Of a stretch of 64,000 nt of DNA, positions 1 through 10,189 are shown piece by piece (within the stretch, counting starts at the first letter, position 1; each line of letters opens with the position of its first letter). A program made the position numbers and the translations under genes. The notes under the pieces are model-generated. The model was not told the DNA's origin and searched no databases. It saw nothing but the letters and a program-made list of their open reading frames with translations. Origin of the DNA: Sphingomonas faeni (GTDB lineage Bacteria; Pseudomonadota; Alphaproteobacteria; Sphingomonadales; Sphingomonadaceae); assembly GCF_003053745.1 (NCBI RefSeq), contig NZ_QAYE01000001.1, positions 496,001 through 560,000 of the forward strand, in the 5' to 3' direction.

Positions 1-201
<201 letters not shown>

Positions 202-369
202 CGGCCAAGCAGGGCTTCACATCCGAAGTAAGATCGATAGGGCGTCAGTGGCAATCCACCGGCGCCCTCTCTGCGTTGCAGCGCGAGAGTTGAAGGTGCA
301 GCGCGAGGGCGGCGAAGGCGCAGGCAGGGGGGCAAAGGTTGAGTTCGATCGGGGAATGGATGTTGCCCG

Positions 370-409
370 AGTTCGCCAGTTCGCCAGTTCGCCAGTTCGC
401 CAGTTCGCC
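370..409. repeat. Tandem repeat, 8-bp unit AGTTCGCC x5
   Basis: Five exact head-to-tail copies of AGTTCGCC. The unit is not a multiple of three and lies outside any gene. Exact short tandem arrays of this kind are prone to copy-number change. Confidence 0.9.
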
Positions 410-446
410 CACGCCCCGTCCACCCGCAAAACCCAACCCACCCCTT

Positions 447-554
447 CCGTCATCCCGGCGAACGCCGGGACCCACGGTCACGGTGGACCCAGTGATATTC
501 TCCCATCACCATCCAGTCCGCGACCATGGGTCCCGGCGTCCGCCGGGATGACGG
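447..554. repeat. Family A paired inverted repeat, copy 1
   Basis: Left arm CCGTCATCCCGGCGAACG and right arm CGTCCGCCGGGATGACGG are near-perfect reverse complements separated by about 60 bases, each arm also having a small internal palindrome (CCCGGCG..CGCCGGG). The layout is that of a REPIN: two REP-like arms in opposite orientation. A second copy is at 728-834. Confidence 0.8.
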
Positions 555-559
555 GGGAG

Positions 560-599
560 GGGTAGGAGGGTAGAAGGGTAGGAGGGTAGGAGGGTAGAA
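560..599. repeat. Tandem repeat, 8-bp unit GGGTAGGA/GGGTAGAA x5
   Basis: Five consecutive 8-bp units in the order GGGTAGGA, GGGTAGAA, GGGTAGGA, GGGTAGGA, GGGTAGAA, giving a strongly purine-rich plus strand. It starts 6 bases after family A copy 1. The period matches that of the array at 370-409, but the sequence is unrelated. Confidence 0.85.
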
Positions 600-727
600 G
601 GGAGGGGCGCGACCAAGTGGCAGCGTGGACCACCCCGAGCAGACGATCTGCAAGGTCCTTGACCGCATCACCCAGTCCAAGCCCTAAGCTCCGGCCCCCC
701 TCAAACTCATCCACCCACACACCCCAT

Positions 728-834
728 CCGTCATCCCGGCGAACGCCGGGACCCACGGTTACGGCGAACCCGGTGACATCCCCCCATCTCTACCCGGCCC
801 GCGACCATGGGTCCCGGCGTCCGCCGGGATGACG
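728..834. repeat. Family A paired inverted repeat, copy 2
   Basis: Same arms as the copy at 447-554 with a few changes in the spacer. Both copies are in the same orientation and about 280 bases apart. Confidence 0.8.
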
Positions 835-950
835 CGGGGAGGGAGCGCAACACCTGAGCGCAATCGGAATAGCGTGCACGAATGCCCGGCAACGCCCGAC
901 AACGCCGGTCAAGTCAGAACCACCCCGCCCAAACGATACCGCCCGCCTTC

Positions 951-1006
951 TTGTTCTCCCGCGAAGGCGAAAGCCCAGTCTGGGTCCCTGCCTTCGCGGG
1001 GAAACA
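951..1006. repeat. Family B paired inverted repeat, copy 1
   Basis: A TTGTTCTCCCGCGAAGGCG arm, a short centre with CCCAGTCTGGG, and the inverse arm GCCTTCGCGGGGAAACA. This copy has an imperfect left arm (GCGAAAGC). It is the first of seven in the window. Confidence 0.8.
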
Positions 1007-1197
1007 TCCTTGGCACAGCCACCACATCCGCCTTCCGCATCGCTCATCACCTCGACGCTACCCGGCCCCTCGTCGCGCCACCCCCAACCCACCCAAAACC
1101 AAAACCCGGAAACTTCCGCCCCCGCCCCCCCAACCGGAACCAATCCTTAGCAAAGCCAACCTATTAAACCGCGCAACGAACGAACAAGCAGGTCTCC

Positions 1198-2349
1198 GTG
1201 GCACTCGATCTCTCTACTCTCTACGTCGTCGCAGGCTTCGGCCTGCTGATCGCCGGGTTCATCCACCTCATCCCGCTGGCAACCGGTCGGTTCGGGTCGT
1301 GGGCAGGGCTATGGGGCGCCGGCCACCTGATCGCCGGGTGCGGCGCGCTGATGGCGGTGCTCAATGATCGGATCGGTCTCCCCTGGGCGCCCAGCATCGG
1401 CAACCCCGCGGTGGTGATGGGCTATGCGCTGATTGCCGGCGCGGTCGTGAAGTTCAGCCGCCCCGACGCGCGCCTGACGTCCCTGCTGGCGATCGCCGCG
1501 ATCGTCGGCCTGCCCCTGTGGTTCACCCACGACCCGGCGCATTTCCACCTCCGCGTCGCCTATCTCAGCGTCATCCGCGCCGGGTTCGACCTCGTCGTGG
1601 TGATCGTCGCCATCCGTCTCGCACGCCGGGAGTCGCTACAGACCGGCTGGATCGTCGCCGCGCTGTTCGCGGTCACCGTGCCGATGTTCCTCGGTCGCGC
1701 CTGGCTGGCTTACGGCGACCGCATCGGCACGCAACTGACCGGCCGTCATGATGACTTCGGCGCATGGCTCGCGGCGGGGCAGATCGCCTTCATCATCTTC
1801 CGCGCCTTCTCGCTGCTGATCCTCCAGGCCGAGCGCGGCCAGAACCTGCTGCTCGATCAGATGGAGCGCGACTGGCTCACCGGCGCGTTCAACCGCGCCG
1901 GACTGGACCGCATCGCGCAGACCTTCACGGGCCGTCTTGCGCCGCGCACCCTGACGCTGATGATGCTGGATCTCGATCGCTTCAAGGCGCTCAACGACAC
2001 GCTAGGCCACGCCGCCGGCGACGCTGCGCTCCGCACCTTCGCCGAGATCACCCAAGAAGCCCTGGGCCGGCAAGGCTACCTCGTCCGCTGGGGCGGCGAC
2101 GAATTCGTCTGCGTGCTGCCCGATGTGCCGACCGAGCAGGCCAGCATGATCGGCAATCGCATCGCCACCCGGTTCGCGCAGACCATGGCGCCGCGAACGT
2201 CGACCCATGGCACGCTCGGCGTCAGCATCGGCGTCGTCGAGGGCGAATCCGACACCCCGATCGTCGACCTCATCGCCGCCGCCGACCGCGCGATGTACCT
2301 CGCAAAGGGCGACCGCCGCCAACCTGCCATCTACATAAAGGCAGCCTGA
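1198..2349 (+). CDS. Membrane-bound diguanylate cyclase (GGDEF)
   Basis: A 383-residue protein starting at GTG. Residues 1-210 hold about six hydrophobic segments, with no recognised sensory signature. Residues 220-380 are a GGDEF domain: DLDRFKALNDTLGH (258-271) carries the metal and guanine-binding residues, and WGGDEF (GGDEF at 299-303) is intact, so synthesis of cyclic di-GMP from two GTP is expected. The inhibitory RxxD site normally just before GGDEF is missing (RQGY). It stands alone after a long repeat-filled gap and converges with the minus-strand gene at 2415. The stimulus sensed is unknown. Confidence 0.9.
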   Translation: MALDLSTLYVVAGFGLLIAGFIHLIPLATGRFGSWAGLWGAGHLIAGCGALMAVLNDRIGLPWAPSIGNPAVVMGYALIAGAVVKFSRPDARLTSLLAIAAIVGLPLWFTHDPAHFHLRVAYLSVIRAGFDLVVVIVAIRLARRESLQTGWIVAALFAVTVPMFLGRAWLAYGDRIGTQLTGRHDDFGAWLAAGQIAFIIFRAFSLLILQAERGQNLLLDQMERDWLTGAFNRAGLDRIAQTFTGRLAPRTLTLMMLDLDRFKALNDTLGHAAGDAALRTFAEITQEALGRQGYLVRWGGDEFVCVLPDVPTEQASMIGNRIATRFAQTMAPRTSTHGTLGVSIGVVEGESDTPIVDLIAAADRAMYLAKGDRRQPAIYIKAA

Positions 2350-2414
2350 GCCGGGCGTATTGGATCGCCCCGAAAGGGCCGAAACGCCGCCCGCGGCGTC
2401 GCGGCCCTGCACAC

Positions 2415-3011
2415 TCAAGCGGCAGGCGGGTCCTTCTTCGCGGTCGGCTTGCCGAACCCGACGAACAATCGCTCCAACCCCACCGTAACCGAGTCCAGCA
2501 CCTTGGCGAACTCCGGCGGCAGCGCGTTCGCCTCGCCCCGCGGCGGCTCCCGCGTCTCCCCGGCAAACGGACCATTACCCTGCGGCTTGGTCGACTCCGT
2601 CGCCACGTCCGGCTCGACCTTCGACGCTGCAGGCTCAGCCTGTGCCGAGGACGAGGCAGGGGAAGGCGGGGCAGGGGGCGTCGGCGGCGTAGGCGGCGTC
2701 GGCCGAGCGCTCGACTTCGCGTCATGCTTCGAGATCGCCGTCGCCGCGGCCATCAGCCCCGCCGCGATCATCTGCCGTCCGACCGGCGTCCCCATCTGCC
2801 GCGCGATCGTCGCAGCGATCCCCGCAAACGGCGCCCCGCCGTCATGCTTGCGACCCTCATGCTTCCGGCCCTCATGGTTATGCCCGTCATGCTTCTGCGC
2901 GTCATGCGCATGGCCCTCATGGCCCTCATGCCCAGTACTTGAGTGCCCCTGAGCCGCCGCCATCTCGGCCTCGCGCTCGCGCCGCTTTCGCTCGTCCTTC
3001 TTCTTGCCCAT
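2415..3011 (-). CDS. His-rich hypothetical protein
   Basis: 198 residues from the ATG at 3011, preceded by an AGAGGA ribosome binding site. An in-frame ATG 22 codons upstream lacks one. The order is a charged start (MGKKKDERKRRERE), a His/Gly/Asp-rich stretch at about 25-58 with repeated HEGH, KHDGH and RKHEG units, a hydrophobic helix (about 65-95), a Pro/Ala/Ser linker with PTPP repeats, and a C-terminal helix (about 165-190). The His cluster suggests metal binding, but no family is recognised. The tail has a plausible amphipathic helix. Function unknown. Confidence 0.75.
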   Translation of the reverse strand: MGKKKDERKRREREAEMAAAQGHSSTGHEGHEGHAHDAQKHDGHNHEGRKHEGRKHDGGAPFAGIAATIARQMGTPVGRQMIAAGLMAAATAISKHDAKSSARPTPPTPPTPPAPPSPASSSAQAEPAASKVEPDVATESTKPQGNGPFAGETREPPRGEANALPPEFAKVLDSVTVGLERLFVGFGKPTAKKDPPAA

Positions 3012-3113
3012 GTCGTCCTCTGTGCCATTCCGCGTCAGTGTGTACGAACAAGATAATACACCGATACCGGAGTGCAACCCCGGCGGCTTGGCCTCTCCAC
3101 CCGTGATGGTCGA

Positions 3114-3935
3114 TCAGTTGCCGGACCAGGCGCCCGGCAATCGCCACGTCACCTTTTGCGTCGCGTGGCTGACCATCGGCTTGCCGTCGAAGCCAAGCGC
3201 GGGTGTGTAGCGCGCATGCCGCATGATCGCGCTACAGGCCGCCTTGTCGAGTTCGACCTCGCCGCTCGTCACCACGGGCCGGCAATCCGCAACCCGCCCG
3301 TCGAGGCCGATCGTCCACAGGACCGTCGAGGTCCCTTGCGCACCCTTGCCGACGATCGTCCTCGGGTAATCGTCGGGCCCGATCCAGTATTCGGGCCGCG
3401 TCGTCGCCTTGGCAGGCTGGGCGATCTTCGCGCGCTCGGTCGGGTCGATGCCCCACTGCTTGGCCGTCGAATCATTGCATTTGGCCAGGGCCTCGAACGC
3501 GGCCTTCGCACTTGGCATCGCGAACGCCCAGCCCGGCATCTTGTCCGGGGCGATGCGCAGCACGGCATCGGCGGGCAGCGTTTCGAACAACGTGGCATCG
3601 ACCTGCATGCGAGTCATCCGCTTGCCCGAGGCTTGGGTCGGATAACTCTCGTACCGGCTGTCATCCGATCCCCCGCCGACGATGCCGATCTTCGCCTGGC
3701 CCAACCGCATCGTCACGCTACGATCATTGGTGTAGACCATCAGCTCGAGCGTGGATGCCAGTGGCAGCCGGCGCAGCGCAAGGATCGTCTCCGCCTTGCC
3801 CGTGCCATAGGTGCGACCGAGCATGCAGGCGGTCGCGCCATAATCGACGTTCCACTTGCTCGCCGGTGTCAGCGGCGCGGCCGCGGTCGGTTCGGCCAGC
3901 GCCGCGGCGGCGGCAAGCCCCAGCATCAGCGGCAT
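3114..3935 (-). CDS. Exported protein with TonB-like C-terminal domain
   Basis: 273 residues. A short hydrophobic signal sequence (about 1-20, Ala-rich) is followed by a domain that I do not recognise. From about 180 the protein looks like the TonB C-terminal fold: PRTIVGKGAQGTSTVLWTIG, then DGRVADCRP and a LDKAACSAI / ARYTPAL pattern, as in periplasmic TonB-C proteins that lack the N-terminal anchor. No Pro-rich spacer or ExbB/D partner is nearby, so it is probably not a canonical energy transducer. An in-frame stop sits just upstream of the start, and the ribosome binding site is weak. Confidence 0.75.
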   Translation of the reverse strand: MPLMLGLAAAAALAEPTAAAPLTPASKWNVDYGATACMLGRTYGTGKAETILALRRLPLASTLELMVYTNDRSVTMRLGQAKIGIVGGGSDDSRYESYPTQASGKRMTRMQVDATLFETLPADAVLRIAPDKMPGWAFAMPSAKAAFEALAKCNDSTAKQWGIDPTERAKIAQPAKATTRPEYWIGPDDYPRTIVGKGAQGTSTVLWTIGLDGRVADCRPVVTSGEVELDKAACSAIMRHARYTPALGFDGKPMVSHATQKVTWRLPGAWSGN

Positions 3936-4128
3936 CCGAAAATACTCGTCATCGCATCATCCCCTTGCACCCCGTCCCGTTCGCCGGTTCTCTAAAATCC
4001 GCCGCCCGGTTGCAAGCCGTGTCGACGCCTCGATCGCCCGTCGCGCAATCGGTCGCGCAATCGATCATCACCGATGAACTGGCACCCGGCCTCATGCATT
4101 CCTATCTCTCCCACTAGTCTCCCGATCA

Positions 4129-4143
4129 GAACAGAAGTAGAAC
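4129..4143 (+). promoter_or_regulatory. LexA box (SOS operator) upstream of uvrA
   Basis: The sequence is GAAC, seven bases (AGAAGTA), GAAC. Alphaproteobacterial LexA is known to bind the direct repeat GAAC-N7-GAAC (or its complement). It ends 7 bases before the uvrA start codon, so LexA bound here would block promoter clearance or the start region. This also explains why no good Shine-Dalgarno sequence is seen in front of uvrA. Confidence 0.75.
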
Positions 4144-4150
4144 CAGCCTC

Positions 4151-7039
<2,889 letters not shown>

Positions 7040-7127
7040 GGAGCCATGTAAGAAGGTCCTTATCGTCAACGATTGGAAGCGCAAACACTGGGTGGTTGAT
7101 AACACGCTCTTCGTTTATGAGAACGCA

Positions 7128-7919
7128 ATGGATACGCAATCTCAGCCACTTATGCGAACGGATGCCGCGAACGCGTGGTTCACAGCATTCCTAATAATCC
7201 TGTCTTTGGTTATGTTAGTTCTCGGAAATAACGAGATGACCGAAGGATGGAAGTTCGCGGGGGCCAAGTTTGATGACACATTGAACAATATTGGGCTTGC
7301 GCTACTCATCGCTGGAATAACTCAATATTATACTGATTTTCGAGTAAGGTCCAGATTTTACAAAGACGTATCCGACAACGTCATAGCAAACGAGACTTTG
7401 CGCGAGTCCGGAATTCTAAAATTCTTTAGAGACTCAAAAACCTGTATCCCCGCTAAGGTGTTGGATTCTGCGAAGACGTTGGATGTTGGCGTCACTTATT
7501 CTGATAGATTTCTTAAAGATAATATTGGGATATTAGTATCAAGGGCAGGGTCTATTCGCGTTCGGGTGTATTGTGTTGACGCGGACGACGCTGACGTCAG
7601 GCGACTGGTGGCTCTGAATACAGGATTTTCAGATGATGACGTACGGGCAGAATATCGGAAGCTAACGCGGATCGTCGACGATCTAGTTAGCAAAGGTGTT
7701 AATATTGAGCTTTTCAAGCAAAAGACGCTGCCCCATTATTCCTTTTATATAATTGATGATTATTATTTTCTTACAATGAGTACTTTTGCGTCTCGGCGGG
7801 CAACTGTGCCGCTTTTTCAAATGGATCAGTCAAGTCCTCTTGCATTGTTGATACGTGAAGACAGGGATCATGTCATGGCCCTCAATTCCACAAACGAAAA
7901 ACAGGCGACCCCACAGTGA
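7128..7919 (+). CDS. Two-TM membrane protein of AT-rich cassette, unknown function
   Basis: About 263 residues from the ATG at 7128 (a GTG at 7092 in the same frame would add 12). Two membrane helices lie at about 18-35 and 54-70, with a short loop between. The cytosolic remainder (about 75-255) includes a helix with FFRDSKTCIP, DVGVTYSDRFLKDN, a beta-rich RVRVYCVDADDADVRR segment, and near the end PHYSFYIIDDYYFLTMSTF and SSPLALLIRED. This pattern resembles PLD-superfamily-like domains without an HKD motif, but that is a guess. Base composition is far more AT-rich than the flanks, suggesting transfer. Its stop overlaps the next start (GTGA), so the two genes are translationally coupled. Confidence 0.7.
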   Translation: MDTQSQPLMRTDAANAWFTAFLIILSLVMLVLGNNEMTEGWKFAGAKFDDTLNNIGLALLIAGITQYYTDFRVRSRFYKDVSDNVIANETLRESGILKFFRDSKTCIPAKVLDSAKTLDVGVTYSDRFLKDNIGILVSRAGSIRVRVYCVDADDADVRRLVALNTGFSDDDVRAEYRKLTRIVDDLVSKGVNIELFKQKTLPHYSFYIIDDYYFLTMSTFASRRATVPLFQMDQSSPLALLIREDRDHVMALNSTNEKQATPQ

Positions 7920-8356
7920 AATCCGATCTCGAAACAGCAATGGCTGAGCTGTGCTTAACCTATTCAAAACGTCAGGTTGAAGCAGCTTTATCTCGCGTTA
8001 CCGAGGAGGAGCTCAGCGGCGAACTCACGTTTGTCGTTAATGCGGGAATGCATGCTCTACCCGTCGATATACTAAAGGGTGAAACGTTTTATTTTTCGGA
8101 GGGGAACGTTGATCTGAGTCAAGAAAATGTTAAAGAAACTGTTAAGGAATTATCCAAAAAAGCTGTTAAGTTTCTTCGTAGTCGCGTTTGGACAAAGATC
8201 TACATCATACCATCTGGCCACCCTCTACTTGTAACACTGGCTACATTGGTAGTTTATCGTGTGACTAGGGTAAATCCTATTATACTATATTATGTTGACG
8301 GAGCCTATAGGGAGGTTGCTATAGACGTACGTCATGATGTGTTTGGTTCGTCTTGA
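7916..8356 (+). CDS. Small Rossmann-like protein of AT-rich cassette
   Basis: 146 residues from a GTG that overlaps the preceding stop. The N-terminal part (1-60) is helical then beta. The middle (60-90) is a Lys/Glu-rich helix. Residues 95-145 read as alternating beta/alpha: KIYIIPSGHPLLVTLATLVV, then NPIILYYVDGAYREVAID. The PSGHP turn after a hydrophobic strand, followed by a strand with LYY.DG.Y, is reminiscent of ligand-binding Rossmann domains such as CARF/SAVED sensors. No family can be named from sequence alone. It shares the AT-rich composition of its partner. A membrane protein plus a small sensor-like protein could be a signalling or phage-defence pair (inference). Confidence 0.65.
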   Translation: MKSDLETAMAELCLTYSKRQVEAALSRVTEEELSGELTFVVNAGMHALPVDILKGETFYFSEGNVDLSQENVKETVKELSKKAVKFLRSRVWTKIYIIPSGHPLLVTLATLVVYRVTRVNPIILYYVDGAYREVAIDVRHDVFGSS

Positions 8357-8515
8357 AGGCTGGGTCACGAAACTGATCCGAGATGCGCTTCGGCATAGCC
8401 ATCTTTATGGTAAAATAAACTTCGATCGAGATTGGCCTCGGGTATCTATGCTAGATTGTAGGTTTCTTGCGTTTAGTAATTTTTCGCTATCCAGCAAAAG
8501 TGCTATCTTGGTTAC

Positions 8516-8692
8516 ATGGCTAATCTAACCCCCATCGAGTCGGAGTTCGCGACCAGCGAGGACGCCGCAGCGTATGACGCATGGTTCCGCGCCAAGGTCG
8601 AGCGTGCGATGGCGTCCAAGGAGCCCAGCATTCCCCACGACATAGTCATGGCTGAAATGCAGGCCATCATTGAGCGCGCCCGGCATCGCTGA
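8516..8692 (+). CDS. Type II antitoxin, RelB/StbD-like
   Basis: 58 residues from the ATG at 8516. The C-terminal half SIPHDIVMAEMQAIIERARHR matches the tail of short RelB-type antitoxins (HDEVMAEM...), which neutralise RelE/ParE toxins and repress their own promoter. The N-terminal half is acidic (ESEFATSEDAAAYDAW). The gene overlaps the downstream toxin by 23 bases, the usual antitoxin-toxin order. GC content returns to the chromosomal level here, so this pair need not have arrived with the AT-rich cassette upstream. Confidence 0.8.
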   Translation: MANLTPIESEFATSEDAAAYDAWFRAKVERAMASKEPSIPHDIVMAEMQAIIERARHR

Positions 8693-8963
8693 TCTTCCAC
8701 TGAACTGGCGGCCAGAGGCCCGTCAGGCGCTGCGCGATATCACGACCTACATTGCTGATCGAAATGCCGATGCCGCGAGCCGATTGGGCGCGGCGATCCT
8801 TCACACGACGAACCGGATCGCCGAGCATCCCTATCTCTACCGTCCCGGTCGCGTTGCCGGCACGCGAGAAGCGGTAATCCATCCCAACTACCTGCTGGTC
8901 TACCGCGTCACTGAGACGATCGAGATCCTCGCCGTCCTCCACGCTCGCCAGCAATATCCTTGA
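8670..8963 (+). CDS. Type II toxin, RelE/ParE family
   Basis: 97 residues, most simply starting at the TTG at 8670 inside the antitoxin gene. Family features are LNWRPEARQALRDITTYIADRN near the start, HPYLYRPGRVAGTREAVIHPNYLLVYRV in the core, and a terminal ILAVLHARQQYP, which contains the conserved H-A/x-R-Q-x-P end of ParE/RelE toxins. Such toxins cleave ribosome-bound mRNA or poison gyrase, and which applies cannot be read here. No frameshift is seen and the pair looks intact. Confidence 0.87.
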   Translation: MSAPGIADLPLNWRPEARQALRDITTYIADRNADAASRLGAAILHTTNRIAEHPYLYRPGRVAGTREAVIHPNYLLVYRVTETIEILAVLHARQQYP

Positions 8964-9069
8964 AGCCCTGCAACCGTCGTTGTTGCCCCGACGGATCGGC
9001 GTCGCCAGCGCAAGGCGGAACCCCTGCCACCGACCGTCCGTTTCCGAGGCTGCATCAAAGGACATTCCC

Positions 9070-9399
9070 ATGACCAAGCCTCACCCGCACAAGCCCGCCC
9101 CCAGCCCCAAGCCAAACGCCAAGACGTTCGGCATTAACGCGCTGTCGATCGGGGCCGCGGCGATCGGTCTCGGGGGTGCGTTGCTGGCGGTGTTCCTACG
9201 CTCGAAGGCCAACCCCGCCGAGCATGCCGCGCCCGATCTCGCGCTCGACAAGCCCCGCCCGGGTGCGACCGATCGCGCGCCGGACGCCTTCCGCCCCGAT
9301 CCCACCGCGGTCCCCACCAAGGCCGAGCGCGAGTCGCTCCGCCCCGCCACCGGCCCGGCCCCGTCGTTCGCCGCGGATCGCGGTTCGACGCTCGGCTGA
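9070..9399 (+). CDS. Small single-pass membrane protein, unknown
   Basis: 109 residues. The ATG at 9070 has a good AAAGGA site 7 bases upstream. A Pro/Lys-rich start (about 1-20) is followed by one Gly/Ala-rich membrane helix (about 22-43, NALSIGAAAIGLGGALLAVFL) and a hydrophilic Pro/Ala/Arg-rich tail without secondary-structure signal. No family is recognised. It is followed at once by a cluster of three inverted-repeat elements. Confidence 0.7.
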   Translation: MTKPHPHKPAPSPKPNAKTFGINALSIGAAAIGLGGALLAVFLRSKANPAEHAAPDLALDKPRPGATDRAPDAFRPDPTAVPTKAERESLRPATGPAPSFAADRGSTLG

Positions 9400-9410
9400 C
9401 CCGCCTTCCT

Positions 9411-9536
9411 GATCGTCCCCCGCAACGGGGAGGTGGCTGGCGCTTGCCAGACGGAGGGGGAGGGGGCGATCACCTTCGTTGCGTGTCCTCCCCCTCCGTC
9501 ACCTGCGGTGCCACCTCCCCCTTGCGGGGGACGATC
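9411..9536. repeat. Family D paired inverted repeat, copy 1
   Basis: Outer arms GATCGTCCCCCGCAA and TTGCGGGGGACGATC (reverse complements), with inner arms GGGGAGGTGGC.. and ..GCCACCTCCCC, and ACGGAGGGGGAGG with CCTCCCCCTCCGT. The nested pairing gives a long foldback. Confidence 0.8.
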
Positions 9537-9630
9537 GGAATGCTCAACGGTCTAGGTCTATCCTGACGTCACCCCTTCGCTCCGTCACCTGGACTGGTTT
9601 CGGCGGGTACTCTTTCGAGCAAGCAAGCGT

Positions 9631-9685
9631 GTGTCCCCGCGAAGGCGGGGATCCAGACTGGGCTCCCGCCTTCGCGGGAGAACAA
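9631..9685. repeat. Family B paired inverted repeat, copy 2
   Basis: Inverse orientation relative to copy 1: GTGTCCCCGCGAAGGCGGGG, centre ATCCAGACTGGG, CTCCCGCCTTCGCGGGAG, AACAA. Confidence 0.85.
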
Positions 9686-9768
9686 GGAGGGCGTCGGATC
9701 GCGCGCTACGCGTGTTCGAGATTGATGAGCACTGGTTCCATCACCCACGCCACGCCCTCATCCCCCTT

Positions 9769-9850
9769 CCGTCATCCTCACGAAAGTCAGGACCCAGAGC
9801 CAAAGTGCTACACCCCTTAACCCTGGGTCCTGACTTTCGTCAGGATGACG
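9769..9850. repeat. Family C paired inverted repeat, copy 1
   Basis: Arms CCGTCATCCTCACGAAAGTC and GACTTTCGTCAGGATGACG flank a centre with ACCCAGAGCC and CCCTGGGTCC. One base differs from perfect pairing in the left arm. Confidence 0.85.
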
Positions 9851-9946
9851 AGGGCGGGCGTCAGGACGAGGCCCCCCCCGAAACCGCTGTCCTACACACC
9901 CCGATCCGGCATACCTGATCGGTCCTCTCCGCAACGAGGATCGACC

Positions 9947-10189
9947 ATGGCAAACGCACCCACCCCGGCCGTTCCACGCCCATGCTACATCGCCACGCGC
10001 GCGATCCCCGCACCAAAGCCACGCTACGAACCCCCAATCCCCGACCACCTCCCAGACGCGGTCCGTCACGTCATGGCCTGGCAAGCGCATGTAGACGCCG
10101 GCCGGATCGGCAACCGCCTGCCCGTATCGCCCGAGATCGCCGCCAACCGCGACCGATGGACCGCACTCGCCCGGACCATGCGCAAGTGA
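9947..10189 (+). CDS. Small hypothetical protein, first gene of a coupled operon
   Basis: 80 residues from the ATG at 9947, with GAGGA 8 bases upstream. It is Pro-rich at first (PTPAVPRPCY), then helical from about 40 (DAVRHVMAWQAHVDAG), and ends RWTALARTMRK. No family is recognised. Its stop overlaps the GTG start of the next gene (GTGA), so the products are probably made in fixed ratio. Confidence 0.65.
   Translation: MANAPTPAVPRPCYIATRAIPAPKPRYEPPIPDHLPDAVRHVMAWQAHVDAGRIGNRLPVSPEIAANRDRWTALARTMRK

Larger units (their letters stand above)
9400..9946. other. Gene-free gap with three inverted repeats
   Basis: The 547 bases hold one copy each of families D (9411-9536), B (9631-9685) and C (9769-9850). 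No gene is supported in the spacers. Confidence 0.7.

Noticed and set aside
370-409. Possible LexA operator or CRISPR-like array (GTTC repeated)
   Set aside because: The GTTC units are 4 bases apart rather than 7, and the unit is only 8 bp with no spacers.
8334-8528. A 64-codon frame after the AT-rich cassette
   Set aside because: It overlaps the preceding gene in another frame, has no ribosome binding site and ends inside the antitoxin start.
8516-8963. Toxin-antitoxin pair as part of the AT-rich cassette
   Set aside because: GC content is normal here, so a shared origin with the cassette is not supported.
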